DNA of 55,152 nucleotides from JAHEEL01 sp963715255 (GTDB lineage: Bacteria; Actinomycetota; Acidimicrobiia; Spongiisociales; UBA5794), in assembly GCA_963715255.1 (NCBI GenBank), contig CAVQRN010000010.1, positions 1-55,152 on the forward strand. Direction: 5' to 3'. The translations under genes and the position numbers were made by a program. Under the pieces are notes generated by a model that saw only the letters and a program-made list of their open reading frames with translations, searched no databases and was not told the DNA's origin. Shown here one piece after another: positions 27,944 through 38,542 of the stretch. Each line of letters begins with the position of its first letter. Within the stretch, counting starts at the first letter, position 1.

Positions 27944-29330
27944 GTGGCTTCGATCGCTGACATCGCTGAACTGGTTCGAAGCGGTGATCAGACGGCGGTA
28001 GAGACCGTGACCGCAGCGATCGACGCAGCCGAGTTGTCGGAACCGGATCTGAATGCGTTCACATCGTTTGACCGAAGCGGTGCATTGGAGCGAGCCGCGC
28101 ACCTCGACGATCTGATCTCGTCGGGTGACGATCCGGGCCCACTCGCCGGCGTCCCGATTGGTCTCAAGGATCTGATCGACCAAGAGGGGATTGCGACGAC
28201 GAACGGTGCCGTGTTCGACACCCACCGGGCGACCGTATCGGCCACCGTTGTGCAGCGTCTCGAGGACGCCGGTGCGATCATCATCGGGCGTACCGGACTC
28301 CACGAATTCGCCTTCGGGTTCACCTCCGAGAACCAGCACTTTGGACCGGTCCGGAATCCCTGGGATCTCAGCCTCTCGCCTGGAGGGTCGTCCGGCGGTT
28401 CCGCCGCGGCCGTCGCAGCAGGGATTTTCCCGGCGGCGATCGGGACCGATACGGGAGGGTCGATTCGCGTCCCTGCAGCGCTCTGCGGCGTCGTCGGATT
28501 GAAGGTCACCCACGGGAGGGTTCCCCTCACAGGAACGACACCGCTTGCCCCTTCGCTCGATACCGTGGGTCCGATTGCGCGCACCGTGGCAGACGCTGCC
28601 GCGATCTACCTGGCCATCGCCGGTGACGATCCGACCGATCCCTGGTCCGCTCCCGTTCGGGTTGACCGGCCTGGCGCCGCACGTGATCCGTCGACGCTGT
28701 TCGTGGGGGTTCCGAGACAGTGGATGGAACATCCAATCGATCGCATCACTCGCAGCGCCTTCCGCAGCAGCCTGGATCGTCTCGCCGCCCTCGGGGCAAC
28801 CATCGAGACCATCGATGAACGCGCCCTCGAGATCACCGAAGCATCCGCCAATGCTGCCGCTGCCGAGGTGTTCCAGGTTCACAAGGAACGGTGGGAGAAC
28901 CATCCCGAGACCTACGGCAGTGACGTCGCCGCACGGATCCGGAGGGCGCAGACCATCGGCCTCGACACGCCGATCGGCGCGCTCGGCGTGGGATGCCGGC
29001 GTCCGACATGCACTCGAACGAATCTTCACCCGGTTCGACGTGCTGGCCATGCCGACCGTTGGGTCGACGAGGAAGGTGATCGGCGAGGACGATATGGACA
29101 TCGACGGCGAACGGATCTTCCACCGCGCCGTCATCGCCCAGTACACGTGGCCGATCAACCGCGCCGGGAACCCCGCCTTGGCTCTGCCGATCCAGAGTGA
29201 GGGGACACCCCCGGCGAGCCTCCAGTTGATCGGCCCAAGATGGGGAGAAGCACCCCTCCTCGAAATCGGCCTCGGCCTGGAAGAGTGCGGCATCGTGAAG
29301 ATCGAGCAGCCTCCAATCTTCTTCGGCTGA
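27944..29330 (+). CDS. Amidase signature family enzyme (GatA-like); one frameshift
   Basis: About 461 residues from GTG 27,944. The Ser-cisSer-Lys triad is visible: Lys in PIGLKDLIDQ near 72, Ser in SPGGSSGGSAAAV near 148 and the nucleophile in GTDTGGSIRVPAAL near 172. The family hydrolyses amides or transfers ammonia (amidases, allophanate hydrolase, GatA). No gatB or gatC lies nearby, so a free-standing amidohydrolase is likelier than a tRNA amidotransferase subunit. The frame slips near 28,975-28,990; the true continuation is SAWDAGVRHALERIFTRFDVLAMPT. It sits directly behind the DUF3048 gene. The substrate is unknown. Confidence 0.88.
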
Positions 29331-29694
29331 ACCACGGGCCCCCGTTGCCCCCCTGCATCGTCGCTGGCGCTCCTCCGCGTCCCCCGGCAAGCCGGTGGGA
29401 CAGTATGAATGTCCCACAACCCTCGGCTACTCGGCTACTCCGCTACTCCGCTACTCGGCTACTCGGCTACTCGGCTACTCCGCTACTCGGCTACTCGGCT
29501 ACTCGGCTACTCGGCTACGCAGCTACTCGGCGACGCAGCTACTCGGCTACTCCCGCCACGAGTGCCGACCAGACGGTCCTTCCGCGACCACTAGACGGTC
29601 GTCCGGAACACGATGGGAACGGCATAGACTTGACGGCCGAGCACGGGGGACGGGCACGCCCGGAATCTCCAGACACAACCAGGAGCAGAGCACC
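29331..29694. other. Intergenic region with VNTR and korA leader
   Basis: No gene is supported in these 364 bp between the amidase and korA. The first 90 bp look unremarkable, then comes the 128-bp 8-mer array, and the last 140 bp should contain the korA promoter. All apparent reading frames crossing the array simply repeat the 8-bp unit. Confidence 0.6.
29427..29554. repeat. Sixteen-copy 8-bp tandem repeat (CTACTCGG)
   Basis: Sixteen units of exactly 8 bp. Nine are CTACTCGG, three are CTACTCCG, and the 3' end has variants CTACGCAG, CGACGCAG and CTACTCCC. Variants gather at the 3' end while the centre is pure, as expected of slippage. Because 8 is not a multiple of 3, each frame reads an eight-residue peptide repeat. 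Confidence 0.95.
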
Positions 29695-31572
29695 GTGTCA
29701 TCAGACACCGAGACCGACGCCGCATTAGCCACGCCCGAGCAGATCGATCGGGTGGTCATCCGCTTCGCAGGGGACTCCGGCGATGGGATGCAGCTGGCCG
29801 GCACACAGTTCACTGCCAGTTCGGCGATGTTCGGCAACGACCTCGCCACACTCCCGAACTTCCCTGCCGAGATTCGCGCACCTGCCGGCACGATCGCCGG
29901 CGTTTCGTCGTTCCAGGTGCACATCGCCGACTGGGATATTCTGACTCCAGGTGACAATCCCGATTGTCTGATCGTCATGAATCCGGCGGCGCTGAAGGCC
30001 AATGTCGACGACCTCAAACTGGGGGCGCTGATCATCGCCAACAGCGACGCTTTCGACGAGCGGAACCTCGCCAAGGCCGGCTTTGAGGCGAACCCGCTCG
30101 AGGACGGATCACTCAGCGGCTACCACCTGCTCACCGCCCCGATGGAGGAGCTCACCAAACAGGCGCTGGTCGGCACAGGAGTCAAGGGTCGTGCGGTTCT
30201 TCGCTCGAAGAACTTCTTTGCTCTCGGCCTGATGTCCTGGATGTACTCGCGTCCACTCAAGCCGGTTGAGGAGTGGATCGTCGGCAAGTTCGGTGCCGAC
30301 AGCCCCGTCGCTGCGGCCAACCGCGCGGCGCTGCTCGCCGGATACAACTACGGGATTACCACCGAGGAGTTCCACCACACGTTCGAGGTGCGCCCCGCCG
30401 CCCTCCCGAAGGGCGAGTACACGAACATCACCGGCAATGTCGCGATGGCCTGGGGACTCATCGCAGGCGCCCGGGCAGCGAACCTGCCGCTCTTCCTCGG
30501 CTCCTACCCAATCACACCGGCAACCTCGATCCTCGAGGAGTTGGCGAAGCAGAAGCACTTCGGTGTCAAGACCTTCCAGGCCGAGGACGAGATCGCCGGC
30601 GTCGGAACCGCCGTGGGCGCCGCGTTCGCCGGCAACCTTGCCGTGACCACGACTTCCGGGCCGGGCCTCGCTCTCAAATCCGAGACGATCAGCCTTGCCT
30701 TCATGATGGAGCTGCCGTTGATCGTCATCGACGTCCAGCGTGCGGGTCCGTCGACCGGGATGCCAACCAGGGTCGAGCAGTCTGATCTCCTCTTCGCAAT
30801 GTACGGTCGTCACGGCGAGGCCCCGCTGCCGATTCTTGCCGTCGGCTCGCCGTCGGATGCCTTCTCGACTGCGATCGAGGCGGCTCGGATTGCCACGAAG
30901 TACATGACTCCGGTGATCGTCCTTTCCGACGGATACATCGCCAACTCGTCCGAGCCGTGGCGCATCCCGGACATCGAGGACCTTCCGAAGTTCCCGGTCA
31001 CGTTTGCCACCGAACCGAACGACGGCGACACCTTCCTCCCCTATGTACGTGACCCGGAGACGCTCGCCCGACCGTGGGCCATCCCCGGGACGCCTGGGCT
31101 CGAGCACCGCCTCGGTGGCTTGGAGAAGCAGAATCTCACCGGCACCGTGGCGTACGGCGGTGCCAACCACCAACTGATGACCGAACTGCGAGCAGCGAAG
31201 ATCGACGCGATCCGCAAGGACATCCCGCCGATCACCGTGCATGGTGATCAGGACTCGAAGATTCTCGTCCTCGGATGGGGATCGACCTTCAGTGCAATCC
31301 GGGCCGGTGTTCTCAATGCACGTCGCAACGGTCGATCCGTCGCCCACGCACAGATACGCCATCTCAACCCGCTTCCACCGGATCTCGGGGACGTCCTCGA
31401 AGGACGCGAAGTGGTGCTCATCCCGGAACTCAACAACGGCCAGTTCTCGATGATGATCCGGGCGAAGTACCTGATCGACACGGTGAGCCTCACCAAGATC
31501 CAGGGTGACCCGTTCAAGTCGGGTGAGATTGAAGAAGCGCTCAACGAGATCTGCCGGGAGATCAACGCATGA
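29695..31572 (+). CDS. korA: 2-oxoglutarate:ferredoxin oxidoreductase, gamma-alpha subunit
   Basis: 625 residues. With KorB it oxidises 2-oxoglutarate (or another 2-oxoacid) to the acyl-CoA and CO2, passing electrons to ferredoxin. The gamma domain leads (IRFAGDSGDGMQLAGTQF near 21), and the alpha domain with its pyrimidine-binding region follows (LGSYPITPATSILEELAK near 268, then QAEDEIAGVGTAVGAAFAG). The C-terminal LVLGWGSTFSAIRAG domain is typical. I set the start at GTG 29,695, with AGGAG about 9 nt upstream; longer frames run back through the 8-mer array. korB follows with an ATGA overlap. It is the Mycobacterium-type aerobic KOR arrangement. A 2-oxoacid other than 2-oxoglutarate is possible. 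Confidence 0.94.
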   Translation: MSSDTETDAALATPEQIDRVVIRFAGDSGDGMQLAGTQFTASSAMFGNDLATLPNFPAEIRAPAGTIAGVSSFQVHIADWDILTPGDNPDCLIVMNPAALKANVDDLKLGALIIANSDAFDERNLAKAGFEANPLEDGSLSGYHLLTAPMEELTKQALVGTGVKGRAVLRSKNFFALGLMSWMYSRPLKPVEEWIVGKFGADSPVAAANRAALLAGYNYGITTEEFHHTFEVRPAALPKGEYTNITGNVAMAWGLIAGARAANLPLFLGSYPITPATSILEELAKQKHFGVKTFQAEDEIAGVGTAVGAAFAGNLAVTTTSGPGLALKSETISLAFMMELPLIVIDVQRAGPSTGMPTRVEQSDLLFAMYGRHGEAPLPILAVGSPSDAFSTAIEAARIATKYMTPVIVLSDGYIANSSEPWRIPDIEDLPKFPVTFATEPNDGDTFLPYVRDPETLARPWAIPGTPGLEHRLGGLEKQNLTGTVAYGGANHQLMTELRAAKIDAIRKDIPPITVHGDQDSKILVLGWGSTFSAIRAGVLNARRNGRSVAHAQIRHLNPLPPDLGDVLEGREVVLIPELNNGQFSMMIRAKYLIDTVSLTKIQGDPFKSGEIEEALNEICREINA

Positions 31573-32585
31573 ACATCGACGTCAAGGAGTACACAAGGGC
31601 CGACTTCCAGACCAGCCAGGAAGTGCGATGGTGTCCGGGGTGCGGCGACTACACGGTCCTCGCCTCGGTTCAGACCTTCCTGGCCGGCCTCGGAGTCGAG
31701 CGTGAGAAGCATGTGTTCGTGTCCGGTATCGGCTGCTCGAGCCGTTTCCCGTACTACATGAACACCTACGGGATGCACGGCATCCACGGCCGTGCACCGG
31801 CGATCGCTTCGGGCGTCGCTACCGCCAATCCGGACCTGACGGTCTGGGTGATCACGGGCGACGGTGATGCGCTCTCGATCGGCGGGAACCATCTCATCCA
31901 TACGCTGCGACGCAACGTCAACCTGAAGATCCTGCTGTTCAACAACCAGATCTACGGGCTGACCAAGGGTCAATACTCGCCGACGTCCGAGCGGGGGAAA
32001 CGGACGAAGACCTCTCCTATGGGGTCGATCGACTACCCGTTCAACCCGGTCAGCCTCGCACTCGGTGCCGAAGCGACGTTCGTTGCCCGCACGATCGACA
32101 TGGACCGCACGCACATGACCGAGGTCCTGGAGGCTGCGGCGAAGCATCGCGGAACAGCGTTCATCGAGATCTACCAGAACTGCAACGTCTTCAACGACAA
32201 GGCGTTCGCGGCACTGACGAGCCGCGAGACTCGCGATGAGAACCGCGTCTATCTCGAGCACGGCAAGCCGATCGTGTTCGGTCCGAACGGCGAGCACGGG
32301 ATCCGCATGGGAGAACTCGGCGCCGAGATCGTCGACGTATCGACCGTCGGCATCGATGCCGTCCAGGTTCACAACGTGGAGGACCCGCAGCCGGGTGTCG
32401 CATTTGCTTTGAGTCGTCTGTCGCACGGCCCGTACGGTCCGACACCGCTCGGCATCTTCCGCGATGTTGAACGACCGGTGTACGAGGACCTCATGGTCGG
32501 CCAGATCGACGAGGCCCAGGCGCACAAGGGCACCGGCGACCTCGCCGCCCTGCTGCGCTCCGGCGGGTCCTGGACGACCGAGTAG
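31569..32585 (+). CDS. korB: 2-oxoglutarate:ferredoxin oxidoreductase, beta subunit
   Basis: 338 residues, intact, the TPP-binding partner of KorA. WCPGCGDYTVLASV near 17 carries the CPGCG motif, and GIGCSSRFPYYMNTYGMHGIHG follows. The TPP/Mg site GDGDALSIGGNHL near 97 continues to NNQIYGLTKGQYSPTS. HCPGC-type beta subunits bind one [4Fe-4S] cluster using Cys residues including a later Cys (here YQNCNVFNDKAF). The ATG overlaps the korA stop by 4 nt, so subunits are made in equal amounts by coupling. Ferredoxin is not encoded in the window. Confidence 0.95.
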   Translation: MNIDVKEYTRADFQTSQEVRWCPGCGDYTVLASVQTFLAGLGVEREKHVFVSGIGCSSRFPYYMNTYGMHGIHGRAPAIASGVATANPDLTVWVITGDGDALSIGGNHLIHTLRRNVNLKILLFNNQIYGLTKGQYSPTSERGKRTKTSPMGSIDYPFNPVSLALGAEATFVARTIDMDRTHMTEVLEAAAKHRGTAFIEIYQNCNVFNDKAFAALTSRETRDENRVYLEHGKPIVFGPNGEHGIRMGELGAEIVDVSTVGIDAVQVHNVEDPQPGVAFALSRLSHGPYGPTPLGIFRDVERPVYEDLMVGQIDEAQAHKGTGDLAALLRSGGSWTTE

Positions 32586-32612
32586 CAGCCTTCAGGAGGA
32601 TCACCGAATGGC

Positions 32613-32642
32613 TTGGCCATTCGCACACGACGCAGGTATGCT
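32613..32642 (+). promoter_or_regulatory. Candidate promoter of the S-layer gene
   Basis: TTGGCC (32,613-32,618) and TATGCT (32,637-32,642) with an 18-bp spacer fit a housekeeping-type promoter. It would start a transcript near 32,650, about 120 nt ahead of the S-layer start codon. The call rests on motif match and position only. Confidence 0.35.
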
Positions 32643-32670
32643 TGAGTCAGTTCGAAACGACAATCGGACT

Positions 32671-32700
32671 CAGGAGCAATCTCAAGGGGGTATGCTCCTG
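32671..32700 (+). promoter_or_regulatory. Leader hairpin of the S-layer transcript
   Basis: CAGGAGCA (32,671-32,678) pairs perfectly with TGCTCCTG (32,693-32,700) across a 14-nt loop containing GGGGG. GACTCA at 32,667-32,672 can alternatively pair with TGAGTC at 32,643-32,648, so two exclusive stems overlap by two bases. There is no T-run, so it is not an obvious terminator. It may stabilise the message of a strongly expressed gene. Confidence 0.4.
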
Positions 32701-32772
32701 GTTGCTGGCTACGAGAAGTTCGAGCCGGGTAGTTGTACATGTAAGCGAGTAAGAAAAGGAGGGTGTCTCGAT

Positions 32773-34917
32773 ATGAGCGCTCTTTCCGTACGGAGGCCGC
32801 TGTCGGTCCTTGCGGTGTTGGCGATGGTTGCGACTTTGTTGTTCGCGGTCGCCGGTACTGCGAGCGCTGCGACAGTTACTGCCGAATAATGAGGCGACAT
32901 TCAGCGCCTGTCCCGACAATGCAGCTATTCCGGATGCCGGATTCACTGATATTCCGACTGCATCCTTCTTTGACGATTCCGTCAACTGTCTCGCGTACTA
33001 CGCGGTGACGAAGGGCACGACGCCGACGGAGTATGGCCCGGCTGACGATGTGACACGTGCCCAGATGGCCGTGTTCCTGTATCGCATGGCCGGTGTGGCC
33101 GGTGTGGTGCTGAGCGCCACGCCTCCGGATGCTGGTTTCACCGACATCAGTGAGTTGCGCGCCGAGTCCCAGACGGCCATCAACGCGTTGGCTGCCAAGG
33201 GCATCGTCAAGGGCAAGACCGCCACGACGTATCTCGCCTGCCGATCCGGTGTGGCGTCAGCAGATGGCGTTGTTCCTGGCCCGTTTCTCGGATGCCGCTT
33301 CGGCACCGACAGCCGGTCCTGGTGGTACGCAGGCCAAGGACGTTACGGCCACGACGAGACAACTTCACCGATCTGGGGAGTACCACGGTTGAGGCCAACA
33401 AGGCCATCAATCAGGTGTTCCATCTCGGTGTTGCCGCCGGCAACACGGCGACGACGTTCAACCCGCTCGGCAATGTGAACCGTGGCCAGATGTCGCTGTT
33501 CCTGACGCGTCTCGCGGCGCACATGAACGTGCGTCCGGCCGGTGTGAACATCCAGGCGACTCCGACGACGGGCAACGACATCGTGCCGGCCGCCGGCGAT
33601 CTCACGAGTGACATCTCGGTGACGGTCCGCACGCGGACTTCACGCCGGCGGCCAACACGGTTGTCGATCAGTGGCGCTTCGCCACGACGACCAACCTTGC
33701 GACGACGCCATTCAGCACTGATGGCACGTGCAATGCCACGCTGTTCGGTGTCCAAACGTTCCAGATGGTCCTGCCCGGCACCCCGTGCACGCTCGATGCG
33801 ATCGATTCTGCAATGGACGGCTACGGCAACTGGACTCCGTACACGCTGGTCACTCCAGCCGGGTACACCCATGATGCTGTATGCCTGGACCGGTGCGACG
33901 GGCGCCAAGTTCGACGTGGACACCACGACGTACTCGATGGACGACCATCAAGCCGACGGCCGTCGGCCGACGGCTACACGTTCAAGCTCGACGGTTCGAC
34001 GACCACCCCGCAGGGCAACAAGTTCGGCGAGGCGGCTACGTGGATCATCCAGGTCACCGACAATGACAAGGCGATCGCCGAGGCCGGTTGGACGTTCACG
34101 CTCACAGACGCAGAACACCGACTACCTGGGCAACGTTCAGATCACGACGGGTATCAAGCTGAAGACGGATGCCAACGGGCAGGTCGTCATCACGCAGACG
34201 AAGGCGGACCCGGTCCCCACGACCACCGGTCAGACCGAGCAGTTCTGGGGTGCGATAACACTTGCCCCGGTTGGATTGACCTTGGATGCTGGTGGGACCA
34301 ATGGTCCGCTCACGATGAACTGGTCGGATGCTGCTTCGGTGGCGACGACGGTGACGGTGTCGACGGCGACCGAATACGCGGTGTCTGCGAACAACGCAAC
34401 GAACGCTGTGACCGCTCTGGTCAAGGACCAGAACGGGAATCCGATGCCGAACGTCAGGGTCGATTTCACTTCGACCGACAATGCTGTGGCGCCGGCTGAG
34501 GGCATCGGGGCAGTCCCCGTTACCCGCACCACCGACAGCCAGGGCAAAGCGACGCTCACCTACGCGTGGAAGTGGTCCGGCACCGACAAGGAAGACAACT
34601 CTGCCTTGGAGGAGATCGACGTTGTCGTGGATCCGCTCGGCGCCAACTTCACCAGCCTCAACAACCCGTTCTACTGGGTCGTTGTCGCTCCGAATGTCGC
34701 GACCACCGGTGTCTACATTCCGGTTCTGGTTGTTGACATGGCGAGCAAGGCATTGGTGATTCGGGTCGACGGTGGGGCTGGATTGGCCTACCACTGGTTC
34801 CAGTGGGACGCCAACGATCAGTTCAACATCGACACGCCACCGGTCGCTCCGGCGTCGATGGTGGACTTCGAGAAGGTCCTCGACGACTTCAACGACGACG
34901 CCTTCCGTTCCCCGTGA
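32773..34917 (+). CDS. S-layer protein: signal peptide, three SLH domains, Ig-like domain (about seven frameshifts)
   Basis: About 714 residues when rebuilt. ATG 32,773 lies behind AAGGAGG. The signal peptide is LSVLAVLAMVATLLFAVAGT and ends in ASA. Three SLH repeats follow: AGFTDIPTASFFDD to VTRAQMAVFLYRM, AGFTDISELRAESQ to QQMALFLARF, and FTDLGSTTVEANKA to NRGQMSLFLTRL. SLH triplets bind wall-linked polymers. A long beta-rich region ends in a Big-like domain near 34,320-34,600 (VTALVKDQNGNPMPNVRVDF). Frame changes occur near 32,880, 33,230, 33,385, 33,640, 33,870, 33,960 and 34,105. The strong ribosome site, own promoter and leader, and the terminator fit an abundant surface protein. With this many breaks, a decayed or strain-mixed gene cannot be excluded. 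Confidence 0.78.
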
Positions 34918-35389
34918 CATCGGAATAGCGCCGTACTCTGCTTCCGCAGCAGGTATCAGCATGTTCCAGGTTCGGTGATCGAGACCGAGGCATAGACAAG
35001 ATAGTCGAGACGACGTGGGACCCCCGCAGCAGCGGGGGTCCACTCGCGTCCAAGGTTCGATTGAGGGCCTTCCCGCCGGCTGGTGACGAGACCGGCGCCG
35101 GGTCTCTGCGCTCCGGTGCACGAGAACCGGCACTGTTCGAGTGGCCGCTCTGGAGACGCGGTTGGAAGGCCCCATTCCCGATGCGAACCGTTGGCGTGTG
35201 ATCCCGAATTCTTCGGTGTCGAGCCGGTCTGGGTGACCGGAAGACTCAGGTCGGCGAGGGATTCTTGATTGGTGTCTTGCTTTCCACGAGCAATCTCCCG
35301 CCGCGCCCTCTCAATGGACCGCGTTGGCGCCGTTCGAGTGCTTGAATACGATCGGGCAGACGGCTGGCAGAGATCGCAGGAGATCATCG
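34918..35389. other. Intergenic region after the S-layer gene
   Basis: 472 bp with no supported gene. It contains a strong hairpin terminator at 35,016-35,039 and must hold the promoter of the following amidase gene. Open frames on either strand here are Arg/Ser/Pro-rich and lack start signals or recognisable domains. Confidence 0.6.
35016..35039 (+). terminator. Hairpin terminator of the S-layer gene
   Basis: GGACCCCCGC (35,016-35,025), loop AGCA, GCGGGGGTCC (35,030-35,039): a perfect 10-bp GC stem about 100 nt after the S-layer stop. No T-tract follows, as is common in actinobacterial terminators. Confidence 0.75.
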
Positions 35390-38300
35390 ATGCGGAACTA
35401 TCTCAGGCTCTCTGCCATCTTCGGCGGGGCCATCATCGCCACCCTCCTGCTGTTCGGCGTCGCAACGAACGATCGCGGGCCGCACGCGGTCGCCCTCGAA
35501 CACCCAGTGACGACAGTGGTCGGGTCCGCCTCGAGTGACCTCTTCACGGAGACCGAGGTCGTCGACACTCCTTTCACCATGGCCGGATTCACGTGGGAAG
35601 GAGAAGCACCCGCATCCGTCTGGTACCGCGTCGGCGCCGGGCAGGAGGGTTGGTCGGAGTGGCGCGAACTCCACTTCGACGTGGGCCACGGACCCGACCC
35701 GGGTACGTCCGAGTACGAGGCCCAACGCTCGGGAACGGATCCCGTGTACGTTGGGGAACAGGAGCGCATTCAATTCCGCTTCTCGGGGGAGCCGCCGCGC
35801 GAGGGCCGGGCCGTGCTCATCGACACCACAACCAGCACGCAACCGCTCGTCGAGCAGCTCGTCGAGCAGCTCGTTCCTGCGGAGGCCGACGCCGCCCCCG
35901 CCCAGCCGAACATCAGGCCGCGCACCGCCTGGGATCCGGGGAACCAATGCGCCCCGCGTCGAGCACCAGAGGAGATCCAGGTGACGATGGCGGTCGTCCA
36001 CCACACGGGGATCGACCGTGCGTACAACGCGAGCGAGGTCCCGGGAATCATCCTCGGGTACTGCCTGTATCACCGGAATTCGAGGGAATACGACGACGTT
36101 GCATACAACCTGTTCGTCGACCGGTTCGGAACGGTGTGGGAAGGTCGTGCAGGCGGAGTCGACAAGGGAATCCGCGGTGGGCACACCGCAGGATTCAGCA
36201 GCTACTCGACCGGGATCGCCCTCATCGGCAACTACATGACCGGATACCCGTCCTCCGCGCAACGGGCGACGCTCGAGAGTCTTCTTGCGTGGAAACTCGG
36301 CGTTCACAATCTCGATCCGACCGGGACCACGACCGTCGTGTCGAAGGGCTCCTACAAGTACGACGAAGGCGTCACGGTCACCGTTCCGGTGATCAACGGT
36401 CATCGCGATCTGCAGCACACGGCGTGCCCTGGTACGAACCTGTACAACATGTTGCCCGTCGATACGAACTGCCGTTGCAGCGAAGTGGAAGCCGCCGTCA
36501 CCCGACTCCTACTCGGACCCGGTTGCCGGGAACTTCACGGGGGACGGGGCAGAAGACGGTGCGATCTATCGCGCCTCGGATGGTACGTGGTCGATCACTG
36601 ACGGTACCTCCAGGGCGACGACGGTGTGGTACGACGGGACGGACGGTGCCCGAATCGACGCGGCCGTGGCTGCCGACCTCGACGGCGACGGCCGGGATTC
36701 GATCGTCACTCGTTCGGGCGCAGTCGTCACAGAGTTGCGAGCGGGTTCAGGATCATTCAGCGCGGCGACCGTTGGATCCCTCTCCGCCGGCGCCGGGTGG
36801 GCTAGACCGGTAGCCGGGAACCTCTCGGGACCAGCCGTCGAATCCGTCGCCTTTGTCAACTCGTCGGGTGCCGTCGAGGTGTTGACGTCGGCCGGGATCG
36901 GACCGTGGGGTTCGCTTGGAGGTGGGTTCTCTTTCATCGCGGTGGGTGATTTCAACGGCGACGGAATCGACGACCTCGCAGGATTCTCCGCAACCGGACG
37001 GGTCAACGTTGCCCCCTCGACCGGCAGCGCGTTGGGCGCCGCCACGACGTGGGCAGACATCTCACCCGACAGCGGGTGGCGCTACGTGACTGCAGGGAAC
37101 TTCGACGGTGATGGGATCGACGACATCGCGACGTTCCACGAACCGTCGCAGAGGTGGTACCACCTCCGATCGACTGGCTCCTCGTTCGTTCTTGGAGGCT
37201 CCGTCGCAACTCCCTCGACCGACCATTGGTCCGAGGCCTTCGCGTTCGACTACGGCGGCGACGGTACCGACGAAGTGGTCGCTCTCGATGCGCTACACCG
37301 GATCGTGGTTCCTCGGTCGATTCACCGATGCGGCGCCCTACTTCACCGAACTCGAAGATGCGCCGTTCCGGACCACGGTCACTCGACCCGCTGCCAGCGG
37401 CTCTGGGAAGGCGTTCCTTGCATGGTTCGGCCAAGAGTCGAACTGGATCCAAACGCGCCTCGGGTACGGCCTTGGGGGAGAGGCAGACGCAACACAGCGG
37501 GTGTACGGCGCATCCAAGTACTCGACATCGGCTGTGGCGTCCCGGCAGGCCTTCGACACAGCCGATGTCGTTTATGTCGCAACGGGAGAGAAGTATCCCG
37601 ATGCCCTCGCAGGAGGGGCCGTCAGCGGTCCTCGATGGTGCGCCGGTGTTGCTCACCTCGCGAGACTCGCTCGACGGTGCCGTCGTCGACGAGATTCGGC
37701 GTCTCGGACCCCGAAGAATCGTGATCCTGGGCGGTCCTGCGGCTATCTCGGAAGCCGTAGGCGCGCAGCTTGCTGCCCTCGCGCCGGAAGGCGCTGTCCG
37801 GTACGGAGGAGCAGATCGGTACGAGACGGCGGCCCTGATCTCCCGGGCGTCGTTCGAACCCGGTGTGGGCACGGTGTATGTCGCCACCGGTCTGAACTTC
37901 CCTGACGCTCTCGCCGGTGTCCCCGGGGCTGGAGTTGCAGGGGCTCCGATCCTGCTGGTGCGTGAACACGTGCCGGCAGTCACTGCTGCCGAACTGCAGC
38001 GTCTCCGACCATCGAAGATCGTCATCCTTGGTGGTCCCGTGGCGGTTTCGGATGCGGTGAAGGCCGAACTTGCCGCATTCACCGCCGGATCGGTCACGCG
38101 CCTGGCCGGGCACGACCGGTATGCCACGGCGGCGGCCGTTTCGGCGAGCGCCTTCCCCAACGGTGCGGCCACGGTCTTCGTCGCCATCGGCACGGCGTTC
38201 CCGGACGCCGTCGCTGCCGGTCCGGCCGCGTACGAACTCGGTGGACCGCTGCTCCTCGTCAACCCGAACGCGGCCCCCGGAGCGACGCTCGACGAACTGC

Positions 38301-38431
38301 GGCGCCTCCGACCCAGCCGGATCGTGATCATCGGCAGCGAAGCCGTCGTCTCACCCGACGTGATCAAGGCGATGGAAGGTATCGGCCAAGGCGCCCTGAC
38401 GACGAGACTGGCGGCGCTGCCCAGACCGTAG
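35390..38431 (+). CDS. PGRP-type N-acetylmuramoyl-L-alanine amidase with FG-GAP and CWB2 repeats (three frameshifts)
   Basis: About 1,013 residues; ATG 35,390 follows GCAGGAG. An N-terminal hydrophobic segment (LSAIFGGAIIATLLLFG) is a signal peptide or anchor. The PGRP/Amidase_2 domain starts at RPRTAWDPG near 180. VVHHTG near 202 and GHRDLQHTACPG near 342 supply the zinc ligands His, His and Cys for cutting the MurNAc-L-Ala bond. Four FG-GAP-like repeats follow with calcium-type loops (DLDGDGRD, DFNGDGID, NFDGDGID, DYGGDGTD). Three CWB2 repeats end the protein. Frameshifts lie near 36,510, 37,300 and 37,615. It probably acts on peptidoglycan while held on the wall. Confidence 0.87.
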
Positions 38432-38542
38432 CCGCTTCACCCCATCCCCTGCCCGGCGGGGATTCTCCGGGTCTGAATGATTCCTTGCTTCTCTTCCCCG
38501 ATGTGGGTGTTTCTTGTCACACCCAACGGTCATATTGGGAAC

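Noticed and set aside
27563..29419. 618-codon open frame antisense to the amidase
   Set aside because: It is antisense to a well-supported amidase and DUF3048 gene and shows no recognisable motif or ribosome site.
29395..29694. Peptide repeat YSATRLLG as a possible repeat protein or korA N-terminus
   Set aside because: It arises from translating the 8-bp DNA array, which stays open in every frame. korA has a good start and ribosome site after the array.
34956..35387. 143-codon minus-strand frame after the S-layer gene
   Set aside because: It crosses the terminator hairpin and gives a Ser/Arg/Pro-rich product without start signals.
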